DNA from: Gliomastix tumulicola
Taxonomy: Eukaryota > Ascomycota > Sordariomycetes > Hypocreales > Bionectriaceae
NCBI GenBank assembly: GCA_001599755.1
Contig: BCHX01000001.1
Location: forward strand, 2,418,001-2,482,000
DNA length: 64,000 nt
Direction: 5' to 3'
The translations under genes were made by a program, and so were the position numbers. Position 1 is the stretch's first letter, and each line of letters begins with the position of its first letter. Below the pieces are notes generated by a model. It worked only from the letters and a program-made list of their open reading frames with translations, was not told where the DNA came from and searched no databases. Below are positions 25,506 through 37,094 of the stretch, piece after piece.

Positions 25506-27472
25506 ATGAAGACTCTTGCAGGTAGATTCCGGTCTGCGAGACCACAAGCACGACAGAGCTGTCCTCTTTGTTCCTGTCCGCGACGAACCGCCCCGAGACG
25601 TACTGCTGCTGCTGCTGCTGCCGCTGCTGCCAGTGTCCCGCCAGTGTCTGTTCCCGTTCCCGTGCCCCTCCTCCTCCGACGATACTACTCCGACGGCGCA
25701 ACACGTGCGCGCGAGACCGACGACATGGCCAAGCTTAAGTTCGAGCTCAAGACGCCCAAGGGGACGAAAGATTGTGAGTTTTTCCTTTGTCTTTGCTGCT
25801 GTATGTAAGTGCAGTAGGTTGCGCGCAGCATGTGCTGACACGAACGCCTCCAGGGGAGGGCAAGGACATGGTCATCCGCGACAAGATCTTCAGCACCATC
25901 ACCGAGATCTTCAAGCGCCACGGCGGCGTCACCATCGACACGCCCGTCTTCGAGCTCCGCGAGATCCTGGCGGGCAAGTACGGCGAGGACAGCAAGCTCA
26001 TCTACGACCTGGCCGACCAGGGCGGCGAGATCTGCTCGCTGCGCTACGACCTCACGGTGCCGTTTGCCCGCTTCCTCGCCATGAACAAGAACATCCAGAC
26101 CATCAAGCGCTACCACATCGCCAAGGTCTACCGCCGCGACCAGCCCGCCATGACCAAGGGCCGCATGCGCGAGTTCTACCAGTGCGACTTCGACATCGCG
26201 GGCGTCTACGACCCCATGCTGCCCGACGCCGAGATCCTGCGCATCATCTGCGAGGTCTTCGAGGGCCTCGGCTGGGACGGCGCCTACACCATCAAGCTCA
26301 ACCACCGCAAGATCCTCGACGGCCTCTTCCAGGTCTGCGGCGTCCCCGAGGACAAGATCCGCACCATCTCGTCCGCCGTCGACAAGCTGGACAAGCTGCC
26401 CTGGGCCGACGTCCGCAAGGAGATGACTGAGGAGAAGGGCCTGGAGGGCGACGTCGCCGACCGCATCGGCGAGTGGGTCGTGCTCAAGGGCCAGCACGAC
26501 CTGCTGGAGAAGCTGCGCGCCGACGACAAGATTGCCGCCAACGAGTCCATGAAGCAGGGCCTCACCGACATGGGCCTGCTGTTCGACTACCTCGAGGCGT
26601 TCGGCGTCCTCGACAGGGTCTCGTTCGACCTCAGCCTGGCGCGCGGTCTCGACTACTATACGGGTGTCATCTACGAGGTCGTCACCGAGGGCTCTGCCCC
26701 CTCCGCCGCGCCAGGCGAGGAGGCTCCCAAGCCCAAGAAGAAGAGCAAGGCCAAGGAGGGCGAGGACGGCGACGAGGATCGCTCAAACGACCCCACGGTC
26801 GGCGTCGGTAGCGTGGCTGCGGGCGGTCGCTACGACAACCTGGTGGGCATGTTCTCAGGCAAGACGCAGATTCCCTGCGTGGGCATCTCGTTTGGTGTCG
26901 ATCGCATCTTCTCCATCACCAAGGCGCGCATGGCGGCGGACAACGCGGCCGAGGTGCGCAACAACGAGGTCGACGTCTACGTCATGGCGTTTGGAGGCAA
27001 GGGCTTCGTGAAGGAGCGCATGCAGATTTGCGCGAGCCTCTGGGAGGCCGGGATCAAGGTGAGTTCGATGCGCGTCTTTTTTTCGTCTGAAAACATGAAC
27101 GAAGCTAACTACCGTAATTACTACGCACAGGCCGAGTTCTCGTACAAGGTCAGGCCCAAGCTGCCCCAGCAGTTCAAGGCCGCCGAGGTCAATGGCGTGC
27201 CGTTTGCCATCTTCCTAGGTGACGACGAGGTCGCCGGGGGCAAGGTCAAGATCAAGGAGATGGGGCTCAAGGACGGCCACCCGGAAAAGGAAGGCGTCCT
27301 GGTCGATCTGACAGACATGGTCCAGGAGCTCAAGACTAGGCTCGACCGCAAGAAGGCGCTAGACGAGGTGCTCGTGCAGGCGGAGGGGCTCAGGGTGGTG
27401 GACGGCATCAAGGCTGAGGACGCTGCTGCTCCTGCTGTTGTGCAAGAGACGACGCCGGCACCGGCATCATGA
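25506..27472 (+). CDS. HTS1: Histidyl-tRNA synthetase, cytosolic and mitochondrial forms
   Basis: Three exons (25506-25773, 25854-27058, 27131-27472) give 604 residues from ATG 25506 or 531 from ATG 25725. The enzyme charges tRNA-His. Class II motif 2 lies in RYDLTVPFARF, with KVYRRDQPAMTKGRMREFYQ after it; the histidine-binding strings RGLDYYTG and AAGGRYDNL are present. A Lys/Glu-rich insert (PKKKSKAKEGEDGDED) sits between them. The 73-residue extension is Arg-rich, has a poly-Ala run and ends LLRRYYSDG, a typical matrix-protease site. There is no other ATG in any frame between the two starts; the first has a poor context and the second has G at -3 and +4, so leaky scanning could give both forms, as known for yeast HTS1. 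Intron 1 splits the conserved KGTKDWEGKDM. Confidence 0.95.
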
Positions 27473-28950
27473 TTATTTTCATCACATGAGGGGACAAATC
27501 CATAGAATAGACAGGGGTTCACCCGGGGGAAAAAAAAGCAAAACCGGGACAAAACGAAATGAAGGCACGGAAACGAAAAAGCAATACCACACAAAACATG
27601 ATACCAAAGTACGTAAACGAACGCTTGGCGCGGCCAGAGGCCCCCCCACGAGAGACAGAGTCGAGCAATTGAGAGACGGACTGGACTGCCAACTTCAGAC
27701 GGGCGCAACTGCGTTTGTCCCCTGGCCGCGCTTATCGGGGGCCCTTGGGCTCGGGAAATGATGCCCAGAAACGAGGCGTTCCATGGACAGACACAAAAAG
27801 GGGACATATCGCACCACACTATAATGTGTGATAGTGGTCCCCTCTTTTTGTGTCTGGGCCTCAAACACACCATCGGCAGTTGAACATTGTGACAAGCGAA
27901 CAGTGCGGGCAGGCCTCGAACCCTGGACGGGAAACTAACTAGTAGCTTGACAACCCCCGCGCGAAGGTGACGAGGGTCAGAGCCTGTCACCTCCGGCCAG
28001 AAACCCATGTGCTTGGGCCTCTGGAGAGGTGGCCAGTGCTGCGCCTTGAATGTCCGACGCAGGCTGGTTGGTTCCGTAGCCCACTCATCCGGGTCCGCGA
28101 CCTGGTTTCCCTCTGTCACATCCTTTCCCCGTGAGGAAGGGCAGGGGGGGAGCAAGGGTAGGCCAAGGGTGAAGCTCCGAGGACCAGGCAGACTGAAGTG
28201 CCCCAGGATAATGGCTCATCTGAAACAACTGCCCGACTCTAAACGAGCACATCAGAGATACCATAGACATCATTCGTGCTAGAGACGGGAGCACGAGGGG
28301 GGAAAAAAGAAGTGACAGTGGGATGGTAGAGCTACTAGAGCATGGGCGACAATAGCAGACGGGCTTCTATAGCCTCCACACACACTTCTCTTGTCTGCCG
28401 GATGGGCCTCCCGGGACGAGACCTCGCTTCAGTCACACTTTTTCTCATCACATTCTGCAAGGGACGGGCAAGGGTTTTTGTTTACGAGAGGGCGAGCCTG
28501 TCTGGGGGTTGGGAGGGGGGAAGGGAGGGAAGGCCGCTTCACTTGTCCCTTGCCCTTTCGTTTCTTTTTCCTTTTTTAAATACATAAGACCTGGGCAATT
28601 CCTTCCTTCCTGTTGATCTCAAGTGAATAAAAGAGTTTTGTGTGTGTGTGAGAGTTCACTCACCGATCTGTCACCAGCCGAAGCGCCGCCCTTGCTGTCA
28701 CTTCCCCTCCTTGTACCACCTCAGCTGTCCAGTCAAATCACCGGATGTGAAGCACAGCAGCAAAACGTGCCAGAAATAGCCAGCCCCAGCAAGGCAAGAA
28801 GAAAGCAAAAAGTCTGTGAGACGCGAGAGACTCGAGAGACGGTGAACCAGCGCGCGGCAGACTCGGCGCACGAGACCAGAGAAAAAAATCGAGTCACACG
28901 GGATAAGAGAAGAAAGGCTTCGCTGGCTCTTCCTCTCCTCCTCGCCCATC
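27473..28950. other. Intergenic region after histidyl-tRNA synthetase
   Basis: About 1.5 kb with the synthetase 3' flank, the hairpin at 27788-27856 and the leader of the next gene. A short GT repeat lies near 28638-28650. No further gene was recognised. Confidence 0.55.
27788..27856. repeat. 69-bp imperfect inverted repeat (hairpin)
   Basis: The left arm CAGACACAAAAAGGGGAC pairs with the right arm starting at 27837, GTCCCCTCTTTTTGTGTCTG, with 13 perfect outer pairs and small bulges inside. An inner CACAC/GTGTG stem closes on a TATAAT loop. It lies about 315 bp after the synthetase stop. It could be a foldback in a 3' UTR, a precursor of a small RNA, or a tiny foldback element; the sequence cannot decide. 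Confidence 0.85.
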
Positions 28951-30185
28951 ATGCCGAGCCTTCTACCATCGCCCGTCCTCACCCTCAACACCAACGTCGG
29001 TCCCCGGCAAACGTGCGCCCCGGCCTACTGCTACTCCTACTCGTGCGCCTTCCACCACGCGATGGACGGGCAGGCAGATGCGACGGGTCCCAGGACGAAC
29101 CAGGAGTGGAAGAAGGTCCTCTTCGATATCAAGAGGGACTACCTCAACCGGAAGCACCGCAGCTGCGCCTCGCGATGCCGGCAGCTTCTCTCTACCGCGA
29201 AGACCAACGTATGGCATTCCCCCCCTCTCCCCCCATCCTCTTGCGATCTTCTTTCCCGTACTGACTCGAGAAACAGGGCACGGCGCAACCAGCCCATCTG
29301 ATCTACCTGCACTTCTACGCCGCCAGCGCCCTCGAAATGCAGGCCAAGCCCCTCCATCACGCCTCCGCCCACCGCGCCGAGCTCCTGTCCCAGGCCCGCG
29401 ACCACTACCGTCGCGCCGCCGTCATCACCGAGGCCGAGGGACACTCAGCGGCCACCCGCCTCTCCCGGGCCTCGGACTCGAGCCTTGCCTCGTCGTCGTC
29501 TGCCTGCTTCTCCCCGTCGCTGCTGCAGTCCCCCGTGCTGACGGAGGACAACGGCGGCATGTCGACGCGCACGTGCTCGCCCGACCCGAGCGTGTTCTCC
29601 GACAGAGGGGACGAAGCCCGGGCCGCGAGCCGGCTGGTCAAGAAGCACCACCGGAAGCAGGTGTCGTTCGGGGACCTCAACATCGCGACGGAGCCATTTG
29701 TCCGCCCGGACTCGCCGACGCTGGGGCCCGACGACGTGCTCAGCCCGACGAGCCCCGTGCTCGTGTCGCCCACCATTGTCCCGCTGAGCCGGTTCAACAA
29801 GTCTCCGCCGGGTCTGCGGACCATTGTGCTCCTGGGTGAGGACTCGGAGGATGAGGAGGAGGAGGGGGAGGAGGAGAACGAGGAGGAAGAAGCAGAAGCG
29901 GAGAGTGGAGGGGAGGAGAAGGGTCGGCAGGGTGGTCTGAGGCATGCGCTCGGGAACTACTCGTCCACACTGTCGTCTCTCCGTCACCAGATCAACACGT
30001 ACATGTCGGCTGTCGATACACGTTCAGCATCGTCTTTGTCGAGCACAGATAGTGAGGAGATGCGGCAGCTGGATCTTGAGGCCAGGATTGGGCGGCTCAG
30101 GGAGGGCGGCTGGCGAAGGCGGCGGTTTGATGCTGCCAAATACGAGGCGTTGAGGGAAGCTGCGCTGGCTGACATGACTGGATGA
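28951..30185 (+). CDS. Uncharacterised protein, helical N-terminus and acidic disordered C-terminus
   Basis: Two exons (28951-29208, 29277-30185) encode 388 residues. I do not recognise the family. Residues about 46-135 look all-helical (EWKKVLFDIKRDYLNRKHR, then HLIYLHFYAASALEMQAK and AELLSQARDHYRRAA) and resemble a tetratricopeptide or MIT-like bundle; this is only a look-alike. The middle is Ser/Pro-rich with repeated SPT motifs, candidates for proline-directed phosphorylation. A Glu-rich run near residues 290-315 follows GEDSEDEEEEGEEENEEEE. The C-terminus is again helical (EARIGRLREGGWRRRRFDAAKYEALREAAL). The intron falls on a codon boundary and breaks the helical domain, and joining gives a smooth amphipathic pattern. 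It is divergent to no gene nearby and has its own leader. Confidence 0.8.
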
Positions 30186-30738
30186 ACTTGGTTTGTCTCC
30201 CTACTTAGGTACGTAGGTCAATAGATTGCCTAAGTATGGAAGATTGGATTGGGCGAGGCATTGCATAAAATAGCACTGGATACTAGTACTGTGCTGGGAG
30301 AAAGAGCACACGTTAATAGATAATACACGGCTGGGTCACTCAGCTGCCCTGAGATAATCAACACCGAAGACCATAGACAATCTAAGTCTCATTGACGCAA
30401 ACATGGAAAGATGTGTTTGAATTGACAACGCTCATCACGCCCTCTCCATCACAAAAGTCAACTCAACGTTATTCTGCCTCTCCTGATACATCCCAAGTTC
30501 CTGATATCGCTTCTCCCCGCTTTCAATCCAAATGACGCTCACCAAAGTCTTTCTTAAAAAAAAAAAAGAAGCCTCCTCATCTTACGCATCTATGCGAAAG
30601 ATGATATCGGGGGAAGAGTACCACAGAAGAAGAAAATAACAAGGAAAAAAAAGATCGAAACGAGGTAAGCAAGACAAGTGCGAGGTATAAAGACGTCGAA
30701 AGAAAAAGTCAAGAACATTGCGCCCGAGAACATCAGCT
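30186..30738. other. Convergent 3' intergenic region
   Basis: Sequence between the unknown protein and the kinase gene, with poly-A runs near 30556 and 30646. No gene was seen. Confidence 0.55.
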
Positions 30739-32369
30739 CTAAGCGGTGCGCCTCTTCGCTTCCTCGAGCAGCTCCTTCTCCTCTGCAGCTGCCGCCTCCT
30801 TTGCCTTCTTGTCTCGGACAGCGCCCAGAACAACCTCGCGGAACACCGCACCGTCCTTGACCCTGTCCCGGATGAGGTTTGACTTCCTATCCCCAGAGCC
30901 GGAGCTGGAGCTGGAGGGCTGGGCGCCGGGCACTGCTTCCTCAGCATCGCCCATCTCTGAGCTGTCCGAGTCCGACTCCTCGGTCTTGAGCGTAGCAATC
31001 CTCTTCTTAAGGCTAACGGCCAGGATAGCGTGCTTGAGCTTTGCACGAGCCTCGCGGGCGCGGCGAAGCTCGGGAAGCAAGTCGTGGTCGGTGGCGTTCT
31101 GGCCGCTGAGCCAGATGTGTCCAAGTGCTTGCTGTTGGAGGATACATTGTTAGCTATCTGTTCTGGCTGAGGCGGGTAAGTTTGAAGTTGGGAGTCTTAC
31201 CTCGCTGCTCCAGCGCTGCTCCGGCTCGGGAACAATCAACTTGAGGATGAAGTCCTTGGCATCGCCACTGACATCCTTCCAGTACCTTTCGTGGAAGACA
31301 ACAGAGCCAGAGCTGCACTCCTCGAGAAGGTCCCGAAGGTTCTCGCTTCGGAATGGGGAGTACCCGCACAGGAGAGTGTATGTGATGACTCCCATCGACC
31401 ACATGTCAACCGGCTTGCCGTGGCCCTTCCTATCCATCACTTCGGGCGCGGCATAACCGAAGGAACCCGCCATGGTCTGTAGAGACTCCTCCTTGCTGTC
31501 CAGAGTCTTGGCGATACCAAAATCAGCCAGGACGATCTCAGACTCCAGCTCGCGGGTGACGTATAGCAAGTTCTCGGGTTTCAAGTCTGGTTAAGACAGT
31601 TCTCTGTTAGCTCTCATACTCTTGCTGCATAGTTTCCCCACGATTCGATCGTCGTGGGCGGGGCGTATCTCATACCGCGGTGGACAACGTCGTTCTTGTG
31701 CAGGTAGTCGACAGCACTGAGGACCTGCTTGATGGTCTGGGACGCATCCTTCTCGGTGAACTTTCCCTGCTCGCAGATACGATCGAAGAGCTCACCGCCT
31801 GTAGCGAGCTGAGTGACGATGTAGAATTTGTCCTGTGAGAAGCGCATAGTGTCAGCCTGGTTCTCCTTGTCAAGGGGCTCAAAATCGCGACCACTGCCGC
31901 ACATACCCTCGATTCGAACCAATCCACAAACTTGACGATATGGGGGTGCTTCAGCCGCTGCAGCATCTCCAGCTCGTCGTACACCATCTTCTCGTTCCCC
32001 TTGACATTCTTCTTGAGGATGATCTTGACGGCGACCTTGCCGGTAGGGCCTTCAGCCTCGCGAACGACGCCATATGTGCCGGCACCCAGAGTGCGTCCGA
32101 ATCGGTACCGTGACCTGATGGAATCAATATGTTAGAAGTCTGGACCGCTGATTGTCGATACTCGTTGGGGGGGATGGAATGCGCACTTCTTGTCGTAGCT
32201 GTCGGGCTGACCCGACAGTTTGCTCATGAAACCGGAGACTATCCATTGCGTTAGCTACCGTTGTGCTTTTGCGGCCAGTGTTCTGGGCGTATGTGAGAAG
32301 ATGGATGGCCACAAGGTCCAACCAGCTTCTCATCTTCTCCTGCTGCCGTCGCGATGACTTACAACTCAT
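30739..32369 (-). CDS. cmkB: Calcium/calmodulin-dependent protein kinase, CmkB type
   Basis: Six exons (32369-32363, 32238-32187, 32114-31907, 31832-31676, 31586-31201, 31131-30739) sum to 400 residues. The first coding exon is only 7 nt (ATGAGTT), but joining it gives MSFSGFMSKLSGQPDSYDKK, close to the start I recall for Aspergillus CmkB. Kinase motifs are complete: glycine loop GAGTYGVV, Lys in VAVKIILKK, catalytic loop HRDLKPEN, DFGIAK, and SFGYAAPE. After the kinase lobe, an Arg/Lys-rich amphipathic helix (RRAREARAKLKHAILAVSL) is the likely autoinhibitory and calmodulin-binding region. The protein should phosphorylate Ser/Thr targets when calcium rises; family members act in cell-cycle and stress control. 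All intron phases fit and the conserved strings SRDKFYIV and HRDLKPEN are rebuilt across introns 3 and 4. Confidence 0.93.
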
Positions 32370-34221
32370 GGTGACTCGGTTCGCTGTTCGCTGTATGGCG
32401 GGGTATCTCAGGTTCGAATCTTTGGTGGGGTAGAGCTGAGGTTCGGAAATGCCCAGTGTATGCGCCAGAGGCGAGGTCTGTGTCAGGGGCTCGAACGTGG
32501 AAGGAGGAGGAGGAGGAGGCGGATTCTCCAAATAGAGGCACGAGGACGGCGTTGCAGGAGTTGAAGCAGGAAAGCTGCTGAGGGCTGACAGGAGCTGAAA
32601 TATCAGAGAACCTGAAAGTCGGAGGAGCAAAGGAGCGAGGGAGGGGGCACTAATACAGCAAGTGCGGCCAGTGGGCCGTCAGAGGCTGGATGCGCCATTG
32701 CGGCCCATGGAGAGGCTGCTACGAGCTGCTACGGGCTTCTACTGGCTGAAGCTGCCCACTGCCAGCCCCCTGCACCACACCCGAACAGGGGCACAGAGGG
32801 GACCTACGGGGACCACTCCAGTTGATCCAGCACACCACCGCCGTCACTGCCTCACCAGAGTGCATCTGGACGCAGCTAAAACGCCTTGTAGGGCCATCCT
32901 GGCAGACTCCAAAATTAGCCTCACACCTGCTGGGCTGTCGAATCGACTATCGATAGTTTCCTCGAAACTGTACTTTGTCCCGGAACACCTTGCGAAGACG
33001 GGATGGACTGCTAATGCTCCCCGAATCTCACCCCCTCCACACGACGACACAGCAGGCCTCCAACTAGACTTCGGGCAGCTCCAGCGGCTGTGACGAATAG
33101 AGGGGCACCCGGTCCCTTGATTACGACTGGCAGGCCGTTTCAGCCCGTTTCGCATGACAACGAGTGTGTTTACTTTTACTGCTTCCGGATGTTTAGGACG
33201 ATCGGCTTGCGCGGTCCTGCTCTTGGTTGTGTGCGCCAGCCCGTCTGGCGATGGAAGGCTGAGGAGCCTCTTCACGTCAGCGGTCGCTGGCCAAGACGGC
33301 GGGAGATGAGTCCAATCGCTTGGCGTGCAGAGTCAGGCTGGTCTCTGTGGCCTCGCTGTCTCGCATGTCTCGTGGCTGAAGAGTTGGTTTGTGATGCATA
33401 TGACAGCGAAGCCAGTCGCAAGTGCATGTGCGCAATGGCTGTGCCGTTCGCTCGGCGGTGGCTGAGTCGCGTAGCATGCGCCACAGCTAAGTCCAATGTT
33501 TGCTGTAGGTAGCCTGACGCTTCGGCTTCACCGTGGAGAAACCGGATAAGTGATGAAATAGCAATATCGAGATTGAAAGTAGTAGCTACGTCAGTGCCTC
33601 TCGACCGCGGATGGAACCTAAACTCGGCCGCGATATGCTGCTTGGTTGACTTGTCTGAAGTCGGATGTCGAGGGGTCTTGGATGGCGGGGATTTTATTTG
33701 ACTTTGACTGGGGCTCCGTAGCTGTTGGGCTGCCCCTCCCTCTTGATTCCCTGACGGGGTAAAGCACCACGCACCACTAATAAGATCATCTGCGCTTGAC
33801 TTACTACCTACACACTGCACACCTGCTGTTTGCCTCCCCAGGAGCATCAACCACGCAACTTCGGCTCATGGACTCTCCTCACGGAACCGTCTGTTCGAGC
33901 ACACCTCCCCCCGCGATTTATCCTCCAGTCGCTTCTTTGTAGCGCCATCGGTCGGTGCCACCTCGGTCGGCGCGAAGCAGAGAGCAGTGGGAGGCACGCC
34001 CAAGTCATTCCATCGCCAAGAGGGAGCTCGTGCCGTAGCTCCAGGCCTAACTAGGACCGACCTCGTTCTCGACATCTGTCTTGGATACGAGTGCAGGCTC
34101 GAGGACCCTGCAACTCTCCTTTCTCTCTTCCGCGCCACTCGGGCACCTTTTTATTCCCAACAATCCCCCCCTCATCCCTAGATCTGTTACCAGAGGCCGG
34201 ATTCCTCATCCCTCCATCACC
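32370..34221. other. Divergent intergenic region, 1.85 kb
   Basis: Lies between the divergent kinase and E2 genes and should hold both promoters. Open frames are short. No gene or repeat was recognised. Confidence 0.55.
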
Positions 34222-34897
34222 ATGGCGGCGGGCATGGCTACCAAACGCTTAATGAAGGAGCTGTCTAAGGTACGCAGATACGAACGGGTCACGACCTGGC
34301 TGCTGTCTGGGGCGGCTTGCGCAGCAAGGGCTGGGGACGCGGGGCACAAGTCGTTGCGCACGTGGCTAACTTTCTTCTCGCACGGCAGATACACGGCGAC
34401 GGCTTGCCTCCTGGGATCGAGCTCGTCTCGTCTGGGAGCGACGGAGGAGACCTCGGCGACTGGCTCTTCGACATCCGAGTTCTCGACGCAAATCCCATCT
34501 ACCTGAACCAGATCTACCGGCTACGGTTTCGCTTCCCCAAACAATACCCGATCGGTATGGCTGCCGCAACCCCGTCGTACGACCGCGAGCTTGTGACCTC
34601 CATACTGACTTGCGCCCTTCTTTCGCAGAACCCCCCGAGGTGACTTTCGAGAAGGTGGCGGACCGACCGATCCCGATACATCCCCACGTCTACTCAAATG
34701 GCATCATCTGTCTCGATCTGCTCGGCAGCCAGGGATGGAGTCCGGTGCAGAGCGCGCAGAGCGTCTGCATGAGCATACAGAGTATGCTGACGAGCAACAC
34801 GAAGAACGAGCGACCGCCTGGCGACGAGGAGTTTGTCAAGGGCAACAGGCAGCGGCCACGAGACATCGAGTTCATGTACGACGACCACACCGTCTAA
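34222..34897 (+). CDS. UBE2W: Ubiquitin-conjugating enzyme E2, UBE2W-like
   Basis: Three exons (34222-34269, 34389-34554, 34629-34897) give 160 residues. The UBC fold is complete: N-terminal helix KRLMKELSK, strands to RLRFRFPKQYPIEPPEV, then HPHVYSNGIICLDLLGSQGW with the catalytic Cys99. The motif HVYSNGxICLxxL, the QSVCMSIQSML helix and the short tail ending DIEFMYDDHTV resemble human UBE2W, which ends WWYHDDTC. UBE2W differs from other E2s by transferring ubiquitin to protein alpha-amino groups; that activity is inferred here by family. Compared with human UBE2W this copy has extra residues before the active site. The intron 2 junction restores YPIEPPEVTF. The start is the first ATG in a CACCATGG context. 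Confidence 0.92.
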
Positions 34898-37094
34898 CCG
34901 CAACCCGGGGTTGGCGTACCCACCGTCGAGGGAGTTCGACTGCTACTGCTCTATCTACACCGGAGACTATATAATCACCATTACTAAGATGACCACGGTC
35001 AGGTGCTGAGCGACTATGGAGGGCTACGGGCGCATCTGTTGGTGGGATATTAAGCGATGTATCGGCGTCTCTCACGCGGAACAGACAGGCGAGGACGTGA
35101 AGGTCACATCTCGGGGTGCGTTTGGACTGAATACTTGGCTTTCTAGGACAGGAAGCGGTGAAAGAGCTTATTTGGTATGCTGGCGCTTTGGATTGCTTTG
35201 GACAGCCTTGATACTTCGTATATTTTTAAGGGACCGAAGGTGTCTTTGCCATGGAGCCCTTCTCCTCTGCTATGAAGTTGCGCTACTTGTGCCGAAACGA
35301 TCATGATATCGCTATTTCAAGCCAGGCGTTGATAGCATCAAGGCCAAGCGGCTGTCCGGCATTGAGATGGCCTCCGCGACGAGGCATGCTAGCATCCGTG
35401 CGACTGGACTGGGCCGTAGGACTGGGTTGTGGCACTCTATGCAGTGTACTGGCAAGGGCAGCTATATTTGATATCTCCATAGCACTGTATATGAATAGTC
35501 ACCCACCTGAAGACGTCTTGAGCCTCTGCTCTGCATCAACAATCACTGGGCGCCCTGTCTCGTTGACGAAGGAAACCGTGCTGGCTGTCTTGTTCGGCGC
35601 CCGGGCATCTAATTATAGTAAGCCGAGCCCAAGTGTCGGGGACGACGTGCATCTGGGGAGGCACAGCAGCCAGCGAGGGGGATTCAGGATCGAGGAGTTG
35701 GTTCAGTCCAAGGGCGCCGTGGCCGCGATAGACTCGGCCTCCTACGATAATCGTTGGCATTGTTGAACCGGACTTGTCAGTGAGACGGATCTTTGCATCT
35801 TTGCGATTGGGGCGGGCAATCTTGCCTCAAGACGGCAGGCCCGGGGGCCGATCACCGAGGCTGTGTCGGCGCCGCACTTCACAAGAAGACATCCATAGAT
35901 CTGTTATTGACAGTGTCCTGCCGCTTGAGATGTTCATCGTCGCTGGCATAAATCTTGACCCCAGATCTCGGAAATGCTCCTAGAAAGGTCCAAGGATGAG
36001 GTCTGTCTCCATTGTCATCAGCGCTCACCTATCACCGAGGACTGGGGCTGCTGACATCATGATGGTTGTCCAGGGCGTGCTATAAATAATCTGCCTGCCC
36101 AAGGAGGCATAGTCAGATAACGACTGGCGGGTGCGAAGTTCGTTATGAGGGACCCGACCCTGTCGCGATGGGCGTCACTTCAGGCGTCAAGAAGCAACGA
36201 AGGTCCGAATGCAGGCTCCAGCCGTGAATGAACACGCCGCAGTATAGCGTTATGCCTCCGAGTCTGCATCGATGGCTGGCCGATACACCGACACTAAATG
36301 GAGGGAAGTGGCCACGGCGTTCGCCTGGGCCTCGAGGGTCTGGAACTGGACGGTCTGTCCGCGACAGCGCCCCCAAGGACGGGGGGACCCCCTTTGTGGT
36401 GTGGTGCTTCCCATTCTCACTCGCTCTGCCACAATCGCCTTGCACCAGGACGAGGCATCCTCTCACGTTGCATCGCATCGCAAGCGCTGCAGTCGATGCA
36501 TCTGCCTGCAATGGAACGTCGACGAGGGCGCAACCAGAAGGTGATCAGCGAGTGATTCGTGGCGTCGGCGGCATTCTGTTCCGGCGCCTAAAGCAGATAA
36601 CACGGTTTGAGGACTCCCAAGCCAGGGTTGCCTCCCGCTGTGATGCAGTTACGGGGCATGTAATTCGTATGTACAGCAGGTGGTACCTCGCCCAGCCTGC
36701 AGCAGCACCAAAGTACCTCGGCCGTGTTAGTGACGAAGTGATCATAGCGCCGTTATCCCTGCATAAAAAAAGTACACTTTGGTCTCAACGGAGTCTTAGT
36801 GCAGGTGCACATTCCAGGTGCGGTTGCACCGAATAGTCCAATCACCGACGCCTTCACCCAGCAGGTCCGTCTGGCGCATTAACCAACAAGTCGCCCCTCA
36901 GCCATCCCCTTTCGTGTCCTTTCGTGTTCTTTTGTATTATACCTGCGAGGCTACCTATCCTCGCCTTTCTCACGAGCACGACAACATTGACATGGACGCT
37001 TGCTCTAATCACGACTGCATTTGCTTCTAGCGTTTTGTTCTGTTGCTTCTCGCCCCCTGGTCTGCCTGTCTGCTGCAGACGCGACGACGGCGTC
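34898..37094. other. Intergenic region, 2.2 kb
   Basis: No recognised gene. At 35251-35766 both strands carry long open frames (plus 171 codons; minus 35760-35536, 74 codons starting in a CAACAATGCC context) and fragments in several minus frames look protein-like, but I could not join them into a credible model. A 202-codon plus frame at 36228-36836 matches no family. The final 250 bp are the leader of the F-box gene. Confidence 0.5.

Noticed and set aside
25685..26497. 270-codon minus-strand frame
   Set aside because: Antisense shadow of the histidyl-tRNA synthetase exon, with Leu/Val/Asp-biased composition.
27905..27935. GGGTTCGAGGC on the minus strand, tRNA-like
   Set aside because: The flanking bases do not form a T-stem and no anticodon arm can be drawn.
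32411..32421. tRNA B-box-like GGTTCGAATCT
   Set aside because: No matching T-stem pairing, acceptor stem or A-box; lies just upstream of the kinase start.
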